The notes beneath the pieces are model-generated. The model made no database searches, was not told the DNA's origin, and worked only from the letters and a program-made list of their open reading frames with translations. This document shows positions 56,287-64,000 of a DNA stretch of 64,000 bases, one piece after another. The stretch's first letter is position 1. The number at the start of each line of letters is the position of its first letter. A program made the position numbers and the translations under genes. The stretch covers positions 286,484 to 350,483 of the forward strand of contig NZ_JH725081.1 of NCBI RefSeq assembly GCF_000278255.1. The letters run 5' to 3'. This stretch comes from Bartonella melophagi K-2C. Its GTDB lineage: Bacteria; Pseudomonadota; Alphaproteobacteria; Rhizobiales; Rhizobiaceae.

Positions 56287-57060
56287 TTAGTTATTATATT
56301 TTGAAAGCAGAAAAAAAGATGCACCCAAAACACCAGCTGCTAAAATGAACCATGTTAGAGCATAGCTAAGGTGATTATTGTTAAAATGCACAACTGTTAG
56401 ACCGACAATAGGAAGATTTCCTTGTATGGCTATTTTTTGTGTGACATCAATAAAATAAGGGGCCACATTAGAGAGCCCTAGCTTTTGGGCCATGGCGGGG
56501 AGTTGGCGTGTATACCAGAGATTTTGATCAGGATTATTTTTGCGTGGAAATATTCCCTCTCCTTCGCTCATACGTAAAAAACCGGTGATCGTAGTCTGCT
56601 CTGTATTAGTGGAAAAATGGGAATGAGGTGGGGTGTTTTCTTGCTCAAAGTGATGGCGTGCATCCATAGGAATGAAACCACGGTTTACAAAGGTTAGAGT
56701 GTTATCGGCTGTTTGTAAAGGGGTTAAAACCCAATAACCAGTGGTATCTTGAGTGAGGGCTGTTATAAGAATATTTTTGTCTGTTAAGAACTTTCCGGTA
56801 AGTGTGATAGGGCGATATTCATCTTTATCAAAAGTAACATGTTCCCATTGATCTTGGGGGGGGGCTTTGATGGGGGGTAAATGAATGCGCTGATTAACAC
56901 TGGCAATAAGATTCGTTTTCCAGTTTAGCCGTTGCATTTGCCAGATGCCTAGTGCACTGAAAAGCAAAAAAAAGCTTATACATAAAATACCAAGCAGAAT
57001 AGAAAAAAAACTTATATTTTTGTTCTGTGATTCTGTTGGAGATTGTTTCATTTTAATCAT
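56287..57060 (-). CDS. SURF1-family cytochrome oxidase assembly protein
   Basis: Inner-membrane chaperone that helps insert haem a or otherwise assemble cytochrome c oxidase. 257 residues with the family topology: N-terminal helix (about 18-40; then LGIWQMQRLNWKTNLI, the classic G-W/Q-RLxWK segment), a periplasmic domain (VTFDKDEYRPITLTGKF, VLTPLQTADN, FVNRGFIP) and a C-terminal helix (about 228-248 after HLSYALTWF). Start at 57060 (ATG) rather than the TTG before it. Usually near the cta operon; alone here. Confidence 0.9.
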   Translation of the reverse strand: MIKMKQSPTESQNKNISFFSILLGILCISFFLLFSALGIWQMQRLNWKTNLIASVNQRIHLPPIKAPPQDQWEHVTFDKDEYRPITLTGKFLTDKNILITALTQDTTGYWVLTPLQTADNTLTFVNRGFIPMDARHHFEQENTPPHSHFSTNTEQTTITGFLRMSEGEGIFPRKNNPDQNLWYTRQLPAMAQKLGLSNVAPYFIDVTQKIAIQGNLPIVGLTVVHFNNNHLSYALTWFILAAGVLGASFFLLSKYNN

Positions 57061-57204
57061 CAACTCTCTTTTAACATGTTCAACGTTTAAAGAAAGTATT
57101 TTATGTACTTTTTTCGAAAATGAGTAACATATCTGTCAAAAAGGCAGTAATATTGGTAATCGAGCGAAAAAAATATGGTTGATATTGGTGGTGGAAATGC
57201 AAAA

Positions 57205-57233
57205 TTGACAAAATAAGTATCAATAAATATCAA
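57205..57233 (+). promoter_or_regulatory. Upstream candidate promoter of rpmB
   Basis: TTGACA, 17-base spacer, TATCAA. Perfect -35, fair -10. It lies just upstream of a second, better promoter. Confidence 0.4.
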
Positions 57234-57238
57234 AATGC

Positions 57239-57267
57239 TTGACCTTTTAGTACTAACACCTTATAAA
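57239..57267 (+). promoter_or_regulatory. Probable promoter of rpmB
   Basis: TTGACC, 17-base spacer, TATAAA. Nearly consensus sigma-70 elements with ideal spacing, ending about 110 bases before the rpmB start. The intervening leader of about 100 nt is long enough for a regulatory structure but none was identified. Confidence 0.6.
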
Positions 57268-57377
57268 CCCGACATTTCCAATGATGCTTGTTCAAGGCTG
57301 AATTTGGTGTGCTTGGCGCCCGTTTTGTATTGCTGGATTGGAATTTAAAAGTTTCTTAAAGTTTAAAGGTGAAGTCT

Positions 57378-57671
57378 ATGTCTCGTGCCTGCGAATTAAC
57401 AGGAAAAGCAGTCCAGTATGGGAATAATGTTAGCCATGCCAATAATAAAACGCGTCGTCGTTTTTTGCCAAATCTTTGCAATGTGACATTAATTTCGGAA
57501 GTGCTTCAGCAAAGTTACCGTTTACGCATTTCAGCGCATGCTTTACGTTCAGTTGAGCACCGTGGTGGTCTTGATTGTTTTTTAGTGAAAGCTGATGATA
57601 AAGAATTGTCACAACGTGCGCGTTTATTAAAACGTCAGATCATGAAGAAAAAGGCTGAACAAGCAGCTTGA
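57378..57671 (+). CDS. rpmB: 50S ribosomal protein L28
   Basis: 97-residue large-subunit protein. [33 protein letters not shown]-type N-terminus (the GNxVSHANxKTRRRFxPNL core is intact) and the alphaproteobacterial helical C-terminus with [17 protein letters not shown]. Start at 57378 has AAAGGTG 6 bases upstream; the GTG at 57369 is excluded by spacing and homology. Monocistronic by appearance. Confidence 0.97.
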   Translation: MSRACELTGKAVQYGNNVSHANNKTRRRFLPNLCNVTLISEVLQQSYRLRISAHALRSVEHRGGLDCFLVKADDKELSQRARLLKRQIMKKKAEQAA

Positions 57672-57752
57672 TTGATTTTGGTTCAAAGCCAAATTAAAAT
57701 ATTTTCTCTTGTTTTTTAAGGGTGTGTTTTAAATTTTGGTTATTTAGCCAAA

Positions 57753-58445
57753 GTGTTGGTTGATTCGAAATTATTACTCAGGTTACAAAGGATGTTTTCA
57801 ACCTGTAAATTTTTAGTATCACAGCAAAGAAAAAAGCGTATTGTTTTTGCAAGTTTTGCCATGTGTTTGGCGGTGACTGCTTCCAATATTTTGGTTCAAT
57901 ATCCTATCTATTGGTTTGGTTTGAATGAGATCTTAACCTATGGGGCTTTTACCTATCCAATTGCTTTTCTGATTAATGATTTAACGAATCGTTTTTATGG
58001 TCCAACTGCAGCACGGCGTGTGGTGTATGCTGGTTTTATAACGGCTTTTTTTGTTTCTTGGGTATTAGTTACGCCACGGCTTGCAATTGCTTCTAGTATG
58101 GCATTTTTATTTGCGCAATTACTGGATATTTTAGTTTTTACACCTTTGCGACGTAAAACATGGTGGAAAGCACCTTTAGCAGCAGCATTGGCTGGCTCAG
58201 CTTTGGATACGGTATTATTTTTTGCTATTGCTTTTTCTAGTTATTTTAGCTTTGTCGATCACATGACAGGTTATGTTGATGGTTCTATCATGGATAACGC
58301 AATATTTTTTGAGTTTGACGTTCCAGTTTGGTTCTCACTTGCTTGTGGTGATTTTTCTGTCAAAATAGTGATGAGTCTGATTATGCTTGTGCCTTATGGT
58401 ACAATTTTGAGAAGTTTTAGGGCTTCATTTTTATCAGAACAGTAA
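57753..58445 (+). CDS. Queuosine precursor transporter (YhhQ/VUT family)
   Basis: Inner-membrane carrier; E. coli YhhQ imports preQ0/preQ1 for tRNA queuosine. 230 residues with about six helices and family motifs: ASNILVQYPIYW (near 48-60), TYPIAFLINDLTNRFYGPTAARRVVYAG (near 68-95) and GSALDTVLFFAIAFS (near 148-162). Start is uncertain: TTG 57753 or ATG 57792; the latter has AAAGG too close. A bacterium that imports rather than makes the precursor fits a reduced genome, but no queuosine genes are in this window to test that. Confidence 0.88.
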   Translation: MLVDSKLLLRLQRMFSTCKFLVSQQRKKRIVFASFAMCLAVTASNILVQYPIYWFGLNEILTYGAFTYPIAFLINDLTNRFYGPTAARRVVYAGFITAFFVSWVLVTPRLAIASSMAFLFAQLLDILVFTPLRRKTWWKAPLAAALAGSALDTVLFFAIAFSSYFSFVDHMTGYVDGSIMDNAIFFEFDVPVWFSLACGDFSVKIVMSLIMLVPYGTILRSFRASFLSEQ

Positions 58446-58577
58446 AAAGAAAGCTTCTCTTTAGCTTTTTAAGTTTATTGTCAATCCATAAACATGATCA
58501 GATTTTGTAGTGTACTTGTGGAAATAAGAGGCATTCAAAATGTACGCTTGTTCAAATATTTGGTGCATGCAAATCAT

Positions 58578-60500
58578 TTATCGTGGATGTTTACCTTTTA
58601 GAATATTGTATGAGCGATTAGGTTTTTTAGGGTCAAAGAGTGTTGTTAATTGTTTTGTCATGGCATCTGCTAGTTCTTCAGCGTTGACGATTGTCACGGC
58701 GCGTTGGTAATAACGTGTGACATCATGACCAATGCCAATGGCAATTAATTCTATAGGTGAATGTATTTGGATTTCTTGAATGACAGCGTGTAAATGCTTT
58801 TCAAGATAAGAACTAGGATTAACAGAAAGTGTCGAATCGTCAATTGGTGCACCATCAGAAATGACCATGAGGATACGGCGAGATTCGTGTCGTGATAGAA
58901 GGCGCTGATGCGCCCAAATGAGTGCTTCACCATCGATATTTTCTTTGAGCAATCCTTCTTGCATCATTAGGCCTAAATTACGTCGAGCACGACGCCATGA
59001 TGTATCGGCACTTTTGTAGATGATATGGAGCAAATCATTCAAACGCCCTGGATTATCAGGTTTATTTTGGTTGTTCCATTCTTCCCGGGCTTGACCGCCT
59101 TTCCAAGCTTTAGTGGTGAAGCCTAAAATTTCAACTTTGACTTTGCAGCGTTCAAGTGTTTGCGCTAAAATATCAGCACAACTTGCTGCAACGGTAATTG
59201 GTCGTCCTCGCATTGATCCTGAATTATCAATGAGCAATGAGACAACTGTATCATGAAAGTGTGTATCGTGTTCTCTTTTAAAAGAAAGCGATTGCATTGG
59301 ATCGATAATGAGTCGTGCGAGTTGTGCTGTATCAAGATGTCCTTCTTCAAGATCAAAATGCCAAGAACGATTTTGTTGTACCATAAGACGGCGTTGCAGG
59401 CGGTTTGCTAAGCGTCCGACAATGTTTTGGAGATGATTTAATTGTTTATCAAGGCAGCAGCGTAAATGATCTAATTCGCTTTCCGAACAAAAATGAGTTG
59501 CTTCTGAAATTTCATCAAATTGACGCGTGAAAATTTTATAATCAGCAAGTTTCTCCATTGGCTGAGAAACACCGGAAGAGCATTTGAATTTCCTTTGTTC
59601 TTTCTGCCAAGTATTTTCTTGTTTTTTTTGAGTTGTATCATCATCGCTTAATTGGGCAGTTTGTGTGTTTTCCTTATTGTATTTATCATTGTTTTGGTCA
59701 GTTGTTTTTTGTTCTTTATTTTGAGAGTATTTTGCGCTTTCACTTTCTTCTTTATCTGGGCTTTTTGTTTCAAGATCATTGTTTGGTTCTCTATTGTACG
59801 CCCCCTTGGAATTTTCATTCAATTGGTTGGCAATTTTCAATGCAATAAGCATTTGATGAACAATACGTGCAAAAGCTTTTTGGTTATAAATATGATATGT
59901 AAGCTCACGCAGTTCTATTGCAGCTTTTTGTTCAATTAATTGACGCCATAATTCCAATATGGATTCAGCTTCTTGCGGAAGGGGGCGTTTTGTTATCTTT
60001 TCACGCAGTAAAAGTGCAAGTGCATCTTCTAGGGGAGCTTCACTTTGATGGAGCACCATTTGGTAATGGGTTTTTTGGTATTTATCGGCGAGCATTGTAT
60101 CAAGATTTTGAGCAATTCCTTCCATTGCTAAGGTGCCGATTGCTTCAACGCGTGTTTGCTCAAGAGTGTCAAAAATAGCACGTGCTTCTGGTTGTGTTGG
60201 AGCGAACTGGGCATGAATATGAGGATCATGCCATGCTTTGTACAGTGCTATACAATCCCCCCGTGCGCGGATAATGGCGACATCTTTTTGTGTTATGTAT
60301 GATGATAATGTTGTTGGTGGGCGAGCATAATTGTCGTCTATAGATGATTTGTTTTTGTTAAAAGTAACTTCAAAGTTGTGTGTACTAGAAAGTGTGCGAA
60401 TACATATGGAAAGAGCTTTTTTAAAAGTAGTGATGTCAAAGTTATCATTGGGAAGGTAGTTTATCAGATGTTTGCTGTGGTTGCCAACTTCTGCCGCCAT
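58578..60500 (-). CDS. cobT: Cobaltochelatase subunit CobT
   Basis: 640-residue VWA-domain partner of CobS; with CobN they insert cobalt into hydrogenobyrinate diamide in aerobic cobalamin synthesis. Visible: helical N-terminal domain (1-220), a low-complexity linker rich in Lys/Glu/Gln/Asn (about 225-300), and a C-terminal von Willebrand domain with the MIDAS motif [11 protein letters not shown] (about 415) and [14 protein letters not shown]. It lies 28 bases downstream of the unextended cobS stop on the same strand. No cobN or other cobalamin gene is in the window, so its role here could differ. Confidence 0.92.
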   Translation of the reverse strand: MAAEVGNHSKHLINYLPNDNFDITTFKKALSICIRTLSSTHNFEVTFNKNKSSIDDNYARPPTTLSSYITQKDVAIIRARGDCIALYKAWHDPHIHAQFAPTQPEARAIFDTLEQTRVEAIGTLAMEGIAQNLDTMLADKYQKTHYQMVLHQSEAPLEDALALLLREKITKRPLPQEAESILELWRQLIEQKAAIELRELTYHIYNQKAFARIVHQMLIALKIANQLNENSKGAYNREPNNDLETKSPDKEESESAKYSQNKEQKTTDQNNDKYNKENTQTAQLSDDDTTQKKQENTWQKEQRKFKCSSGVSQPMEKLADYKIFTRQFDEISEATHFCSESELDHLRCCLDKQLNHLQNIVGRLANRLQRRLMVQQNRSWHFDLEEGHLDTAQLARLIIDPMQSLSFKREHDTHFHDTVVSLLIDNSGSMRGRPITVAASCADILAQTLERCKVKVEILGFTTKAWKGGQAREEWNNQNKPDNPGRLNDLLHIIYKSADTSWRRARRNLGLMMQEGLLKENIDGEALIWAHQRLLSRHESRRILMVISDGAPIDDSTLSVNPSSYLEKHLHAVIQEIQIHSPIELIAIGIGHDVTRYYQRAVTIVNAEELADAMTKQLTTLFDPKKPNRSYNILKGKHPR

Positions 60501-60528
60501 AATTGACGCATTCCTTAAAGATCAGACA

Positions 60529-61500
60529 TTATAAATTGAGTGATTTGGTGAGCTCTTTTCCAAAAGCACGTTGGTAAAATTCTGCAACGATTGAGTATTC
60601 GAGTTCATCACATTTGTTAAGAAAGGTTAAGCGAAAAGCCAAGTCAACATTTTGAAAAATTTCCGTATTTTCTGCCCAAGTGATTACGCTGCGCGGGCTC
60701 ATGACCGTTGAAAGGTCACCATTGATAAAGGCTTGGCGTACCATGTTGGCTACATGCACCATTTGTGAAACTATTTTTTTTCTTTGAGGTGTTTGGAAAT
60801 GTTTGACCTTTAAACAGACAATGTCAACTTCATGGTCATGGGGTAAATAATTTAATATCGCCACAATAGACCACCGGTCCATTTGGGCTTGGTTAATTTG
60901 TTGTGTGCCATGATAAAGCCCTGTTGTATCGCCAAGGCCAATGGTATTTGCAGTCGCAAAAAGGCGAAATGCTGGATGAGGAGCGATAACGCGGCTTTGA
61001 TCGAGTAAGCTCAACCGTCCAGAAGCTTCAAGTACCCGTTGAATGACAAACATAACATCAGGTCTGCCTGCATCATATTCATCAAAGACAAGAGCAATGT
61101 TATTTTGATAAGCCCAGGGTAAAATGCCATCTTTAAATTCAGTAATTTGTAAGCCATCTTTCAAAACGATAGCATCTTTTCCGACAAGATCAATGCGACT
61201 GACGTGACTGTCAAGATTAATTCGAATACAAGGCCAGTTAAGGCGTGCAGCGACTTGTTCAATATGTGTTGATTTACCAGTGCCATGATAGCCAGAAACC
61301 ATAACACGACGATTAAAAGCAAAGCCTGCCAAAATGGCTAAAGTTGTTTGCTGGTCAAAAAGATAATCGGGATCTAAGTCAGGGACATGTAGGCTTTTTG
61401 CGCTAAAAGCGGGTACTTTCATGTCTGTATCAATATGAAATACATTACGAGCGCAGACTGTGATATCAGGAACATCGATAGCGTGATTTGGTTTTGTCAT
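60529..61500 (-). CDS. cobS: Cobaltochelatase subunit CobS (MoxR-like AAA+ ATPase)
   Basis: 323-residue AAA+ ATPase that forms a hexameric ring with Cob[14 protein letters not shown] start; substrate-specific region [15 protein letters not shown]; Walker [11 protein letters not shown]; Walker [17 protein letters not shown]; sensor 1 [10 protein letters not shown]; and arginine-finger region [12 protein letters not shown]. The frame is open to 61548, but the 61500 ATG matches relatives. No clear ribosome site. Gene order cobS-cobT with a J-domain gene and bolA upstream is shared with other Rhizobiales. Confidence 0.92.
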   Translation of the reverse strand: MTKPNHAIDVPDITVCARNVFHIDTDMKVPAFSAKSLHVPDLDPDYLFDQQTTLAILAGFAFNRRVMVSGYHGTGKSTHIEQVAARLNWPCIRINLDSHVSRIDLVGKDAIVLKDGLQITEFKDGILPWAYQNNIALVFDEYDAGRPDVMFVIQRVLEASGRLSLLDQSRVIAPHPAFRLFATANTIGLGDTTGLYHGTQQINQAQMDRWSIVAILNYLPHDHEVDIVCLKVKHFQTPQRKKIVSQMVHVANMVRQAFINGDLSTVMSPRSVITWAENTEIFQNVDLAFRLTFLNKCDELEYSIVAEFYQRAFGKELTKSLNL

Positions 61501-61709
61501 TGTTTTTCTGGAAGGGTGTCCATTCTTTATTATTTGAGTTAAAAACAATACAAGACATCAATTGCTGATGCAATGCTCTGTAGAAAGAGAGGGAATGGGG
61601 GATAAGCAGATCTATCACTTTAATATTTCATGGTGCTTTTTAAACAAATAAATTAAACAAGTAAACAGCTTGCACTAAAGTGGATTGCTTTGAGCACGGT
61701 TCCCCTCTT

Positions 61710-62327
61710 TTAGCACAGGCCGGATTTCTTGAGTAAATTATAGGCGTGTAAAACATCGCGGAAACGTTCTTCTGAAGAACGGTTACCACCATTGGCATCA
61801 GGGTGATGTTTTTTGACCAGTTCTTTATATTTTATTTTAATATCCTCAGCTGAGGCATTTGCTTGTAACCCTAAAGTATCAAAAGCTTTGGCTTCCAAAG
61901 GTTTTAATTTTCTTGAGGTTGTACCGGCTGAGTGACGTTTGGTGAAAAATGAAAAAGGATCACGCATACGGTTTTGATAAGCTGCTGTTCCAGAGCGAAT
62001 TGTTGCGTAGTGAGGGGATGTTTTTTTTGATGCACTATTACTCCCAACAGACCACGTAGGGCGGTGCCCTGTGAGAGCGTCTTTCTGAAAATTGGCGATA
62101 TCTTTATCGTTAAGGCCTGAGAAATAGTTAAAATCTTTATTGTAAGCACGTACATGATCAAGGCAAAAGTAAAAATACTGTCCTTCACGATTACGGCCTG
62201 CTGGTGCTTTGTGCACCCCTGTTTTTTCACACCCTTCCCATTGACACTGTCGGGTTTGTGCTTCACCTTGTTTTCTTTTATTGGAGCTGATACGAATTGA
62301 ATCAAATAATTTGGATGTTGTAGCCAT
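61710..62327 (-). CDS. J-domain (DnaJ-like) protein
   Basis: 205 residues with the J domain at the C-terminus (about 145-205: LGLQANASAEDIKIKYKELV, HPD in KKHHPDANGG). The N-terminal half contains CQWEGCEKTGVHKAP and YFYFCLDHVRAYNKDFNYF, a two-Cys-pair putative zinc site plus a conserved segment typical of the rhizobial family. It would stimulate DnaK ATPase with a specialised client. Between cobS and bolA, divergent from the latter. Confidence 0.9.
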   Translation of the reverse strand: MATTSKLFDSIRISSNKRKQGEAQTRQCQWEGCEKTGVHKAPAGRNREGQYFYFCLDHVRAYNKDFNYFSGLNDKDIANFQKDALTGHRPTWSVGSNSASKKTSPHYATIRSGTAAYQNRMRDPFSFFTKRHSAGTTSRKLKPLEAKAFDTLGLQANASAEDIKIKYKELVKKHHPDANGGNRSSEERFRDVLHAYNLLKKSGLC

Positions 62328-62452
62328 GTTTTTGGTTTATGCAAAATCGGTGTGGTTGACAAGGATTGACTTTTGAAAATTTATTTTCATACTTAATGTA
62401 GTGTCGAAGATGGCTAATTACACTATCCATTTTAGTGGAGAGTAAAGAAAAA

Positions 62453-62731
62453 ATGTCTACTCTGATTCAAACAGTCATTGAAACAAAGCTTTGTGATGCT
62501 TTTTGTCCGCAAAAGCTTGAAGTGATTAATGAAAGCAGCCTTCATGCAGGGCATCATCATAAAGGTGGTGTTTTTGATAGCCACGGGGAAACGCATTTTC
62601 GAGTGAAAATTCTTTCTTCTTCTTTTTCAGGTATGTCGCGGATAGAAAGACACCGAGCGATTTATAAAGTTTTACAGCAAGAATTAGCAACACATGTTCA
62701 TGCTTTGGCTCTTGAGGTTGAAGCTGCTTGA
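62453..62731 (+). CDS. BolA-family protein
   Basis: 92 residues with the BolA class II-type helix-turn: MSTLIQTVIETKLCDAFC, LEVINESSLHAGHHHKGGVFDSHGETHF and FRVKILSSSFSGMSRIERHRAIYKVL; the invariant RxxxH..Y core is present. BolA proteins bind monothiol glutaredoxins and [2Fe-2S] clusters, affecting iron regulation and morphology. Start at ATG 62453; the GTG 62435 is an alternative. Its 3' end overlaps the convergent xerC by 34 bases. Confidence 0.93.
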   Translation: MSTLIQTVIETKLCDAFCPQKLEVINESSLHAGHHHKGGVFDSHGETHFRVKILSSSFSGMSRIERHRAIYKVLQQELATHVHALALEVEAA

Positions 62732-63726
62732 GATGGTTTTTCCGATTCAATAACTTTTAAAGCACGAGGATGTGCTTTTTGATAAACTTCTAATAAGCGA
62801 TCTGTATCAATATGGGTGTAAACCTGTGTTGTGGATAAACAGGCGTGGCCAAGTAATTCCTGAATGGTACGCAAATCTCCTCCACGCGACAAAAGGTGAG
62901 TTGCAAAAGAATGACGCAATGCATGCGGTGTAGTCGTTTCTGGTAAACCAAGACGAGCACGTAAATTTTGAACAAGACGTTGAATAATAGCTGGTTGTAG
63001 CGGGCCACCTCGAACGCCACGAAACATTGGTTGGGTGCTCACTAAAGGGTAAGGGCAGCATTTAAGATAAGTCTCTACCATTTCGTAAACAGTTTTAATC
63101 AATGGAACTAGACGTGTTTTCCCCCCTTTTCCTATTACAGACAGACTTGTTATCTCTGGATCAGAAAATTGCTCTGGTGTAAGTGCTAAAGCTTCTGATA
63201 TTCGCATTCCGCAGCCGTAAAGGAGTGCTAAAACAGCAACGTTACGGGCAATAATCCATGGTTCAGCTTCTTGTTGATTTTCTGGTTTGATTATATGCAA
63301 TGCTGCTTGTATGTTCAAAGGCTTAGGTAAAAGCTTTGGGTGTTTTGGTGTGCGAATAAGTTTAGCAGCTAGGGTATCAACGATTCCCTCACGCGATAAG
63401 TAATTGAAAAAAGAGCGCAAACTCGCCGCATTTCGGCTTAAAGAGCGTGTACTTATTTTTAACGTACGACGATAAGCCAAATAAGAACGCAAATCAGCTA
63501 CACGCAAATCAGCAAGGTCTTTGCAAGTTACTTCATGTCCGAGGTGATTACACAAAAAAATCAAAAATTGTCGTGTATCGCGCTCATAAGCTTGTGCTGT
63601 GCGTATAGCCATACGACGCGTTTTTACAAGAGTTTCCAACCATTTTTTTCTTGCAACTAAAAGATTACGCTCCGCTGGAATCAGAGGAGCATTTTGACCT
63701 TTTTTGTTGTCATTATTGGGAAACAT
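62698..63726 (-). CDS. xerC: Tyrosine recombinase XerC
   Basis: Partner of XerD in dimer resolution at dif. 342 residues: N-terminal SAM-like domain (15-130) and catalytic domain with R175 (CGMRISEAL), K200, H268 and R271 (PHALRHSFATHLL), H294 (LLGHAC) and Y303 (STTQVYTH), all intact. The gene starts 2 bases after the stop of the SapC-family gene, so it is translated from the same message. The C-terminal end includes a Lys/Ser/Ala tail past the tyrosine. Conserved rhizobial position for xerC. Confidence 0.95.
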   Translation of the reverse strand: MFPNNDNKKGQNAPLIPAERNLLVARKKWLETLVKTRRMAIRTAQAYERDTRQFLIFLCNHLGHEVTCKDLADLRVADLRSYLAYRRTLKISTRSLSRNAASLRSFFNYLSREGIVDTLAAKLIRTPKHPKLLPKPLNIQAALHIIKPENQQEAEPWIIARNVAVLALLYGCGMRISEALALTPEQFSDPEITSLSVIGKGGKTRLVPLIKTVYEMVETYLKCCPYPLVSTQPMFRGVRGGPLQPAIIQRLVQNLRARLGLPETTTPHALRHSFATHLLSRGGDLRTIQELLGHACLSTTQVYTHIDTDRLLEVYQKAHPRALKVIESEKPSQAASTSRAKA

Positions 63727-63728
63727 TC

Positions 63729-64000
63729 CTAGTTAAGGGTATTTTTTTCTTTTTTAGGTTTTTCAGGACTAGCCTGCCCATTTGTTTTTTCTTTCTGTTC
63801 CACAGAATTGGCAGTGGCTTGACTTGCACCTTTTAAAGAGAGCACCTTTAGAAGATTATTCATTGATAAAAGATGTGCAAAAATTCGCCCTAAAAAGCCA
63901 TTTTTATGCAATTTAGCAAGTTGATGAGCAGGTAATTTATGAAGTTTTTCTTCATCAACAATCCAGAAGTCTTCTAATTGAGCTGAAAGACCTTTGTCGT
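63729..64000 (-). CDS. SapC-family protein, C-terminal part (cut by window edge)
   Basis: The last 90 residues of a gene running in from beyond the right edge. The C-terminal SapC-like segment GLSAQLEDFWIVDEEKLHKL ... KNGFLGRIFAHLLSMNNLLKVL is visible (D/E-E-x-L-x-x-L, then L-x-K-x-G-x-L-x-x-x-x-A-H-L-L-S), followed by a low-complexity Ser/Ala/Lys/Glu tail ending NTLN. SapC domain proteins are poorly characterised; the name derives from a Campylobacter S-layer locus. It lies immediately upstream of xerC (2-base gap). Confidence 0.65.
   Translation of the reverse strand, partial: DKGLSAQLEDFWIVDEEKLHKLPAHQLAKLHKNGFLGRIFAHLLSMNNLLKVLSLKGASQATANSVEQKEKTNGQASPEKPKKEKNTLN

Noticed and set aside
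1-64000. CRISPR arrays, insertion sequences, prophage or toxin-antitoxin modules
   Set aside because: No regularly spaced direct repeats, transposase, phage structural genes or recognisable toxin-antitoxin pairs were seen on either strand.

Overview
The window reads as a chromosomal segment of a host-restricted Rhizobiales bacterium, most probably a Bartonella. The basis is the AT-rich sequence with long gene-free gaps, the alphaproteobacterial gene orders (sucA-sucB-lpdA; aroB-aroK/xerD-accA; tlpA-argH-lptM-lysA; ffh-chorismate mutase-rpsP; cobS-cobT; SapC-family gene-xerC), and the pattern of decay: a broken argH, and a hemY neighbourhood with no haem-synthesis genes. Species is not assignable by eye. 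No prophage, insertion sequence or CRISPR array was seen.

Layout. 1-4264: end of sucA, then sucB and lpdA (2-oxoglutarate dehydrogenase complex). 4356-6750 (minus): carboxynorspermidine dehydrogenase and decarboxylase (polyamine synthesis). 7573-13606: six-gene Pha/Mrp cation/proton antiporter operon with overlapping genes. 13633-16193 (minus): MliC-like lysozyme inhibitor, a tRNA-Arg(CCU) gene split by a 233-nt group I intron, aroB and aroK. 16448-21418: xerD, accA, a YafK-like L,D-transpeptidase lipoprotein, a D,D-carboxypeptidase and a PlsC acyltransferase. 21419-25838 is gene-poor: tRNA-Gly, holA and a YihY-family membrane protein separated by gaps. 25839-33028: TlpA-like thioredoxin, argH pseudogene, lptM-like lipoprotein, lysA, a TIGR02302-type membrane protein and a methyltransferase. 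33071-40220: response regulator, second L,D-transpeptidase, EVE protein, tsaD, a Mic60-like protein, HemY-like protein and a glutamine amidotransferase. 41051-46688: giant NAD-glutamate dehydrogenase and beta-carbonic anhydrase. 46800-50743: a structured RNA leader, ffh, a chorismate mutase homologue that has lost active-site residues, rpsP, sdhAF4 and htpX. 50777-58445: rsmB, heparinase-like protein, purH, a DUF1127 small protein, SURF1, rpmB and a queuosine-precursor transporter. 58578-64000: cobT, cobS, a J-domain protein, bolA, xerC and the end of a SapC-family gene.

How it fits together. Most genes are housekeeping: TCA cycle, glutamate catabolism, cell-wall modification, translation and chromosome maintenance. 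The informative parts are an intron-bearing tRNA gene that linear tRNA searches can miss, a two-hairpin leader in front of ffh, and several traces of reductive evolution. These are a dead argH, a catalytically compromised chorismate mutase, orphan HemY/Mic60-like genes in an organism expected to take up haem, and a CobS/CobT chelatase pair with no cobalamin genes nearby. No clearly new multi-gene system was found.
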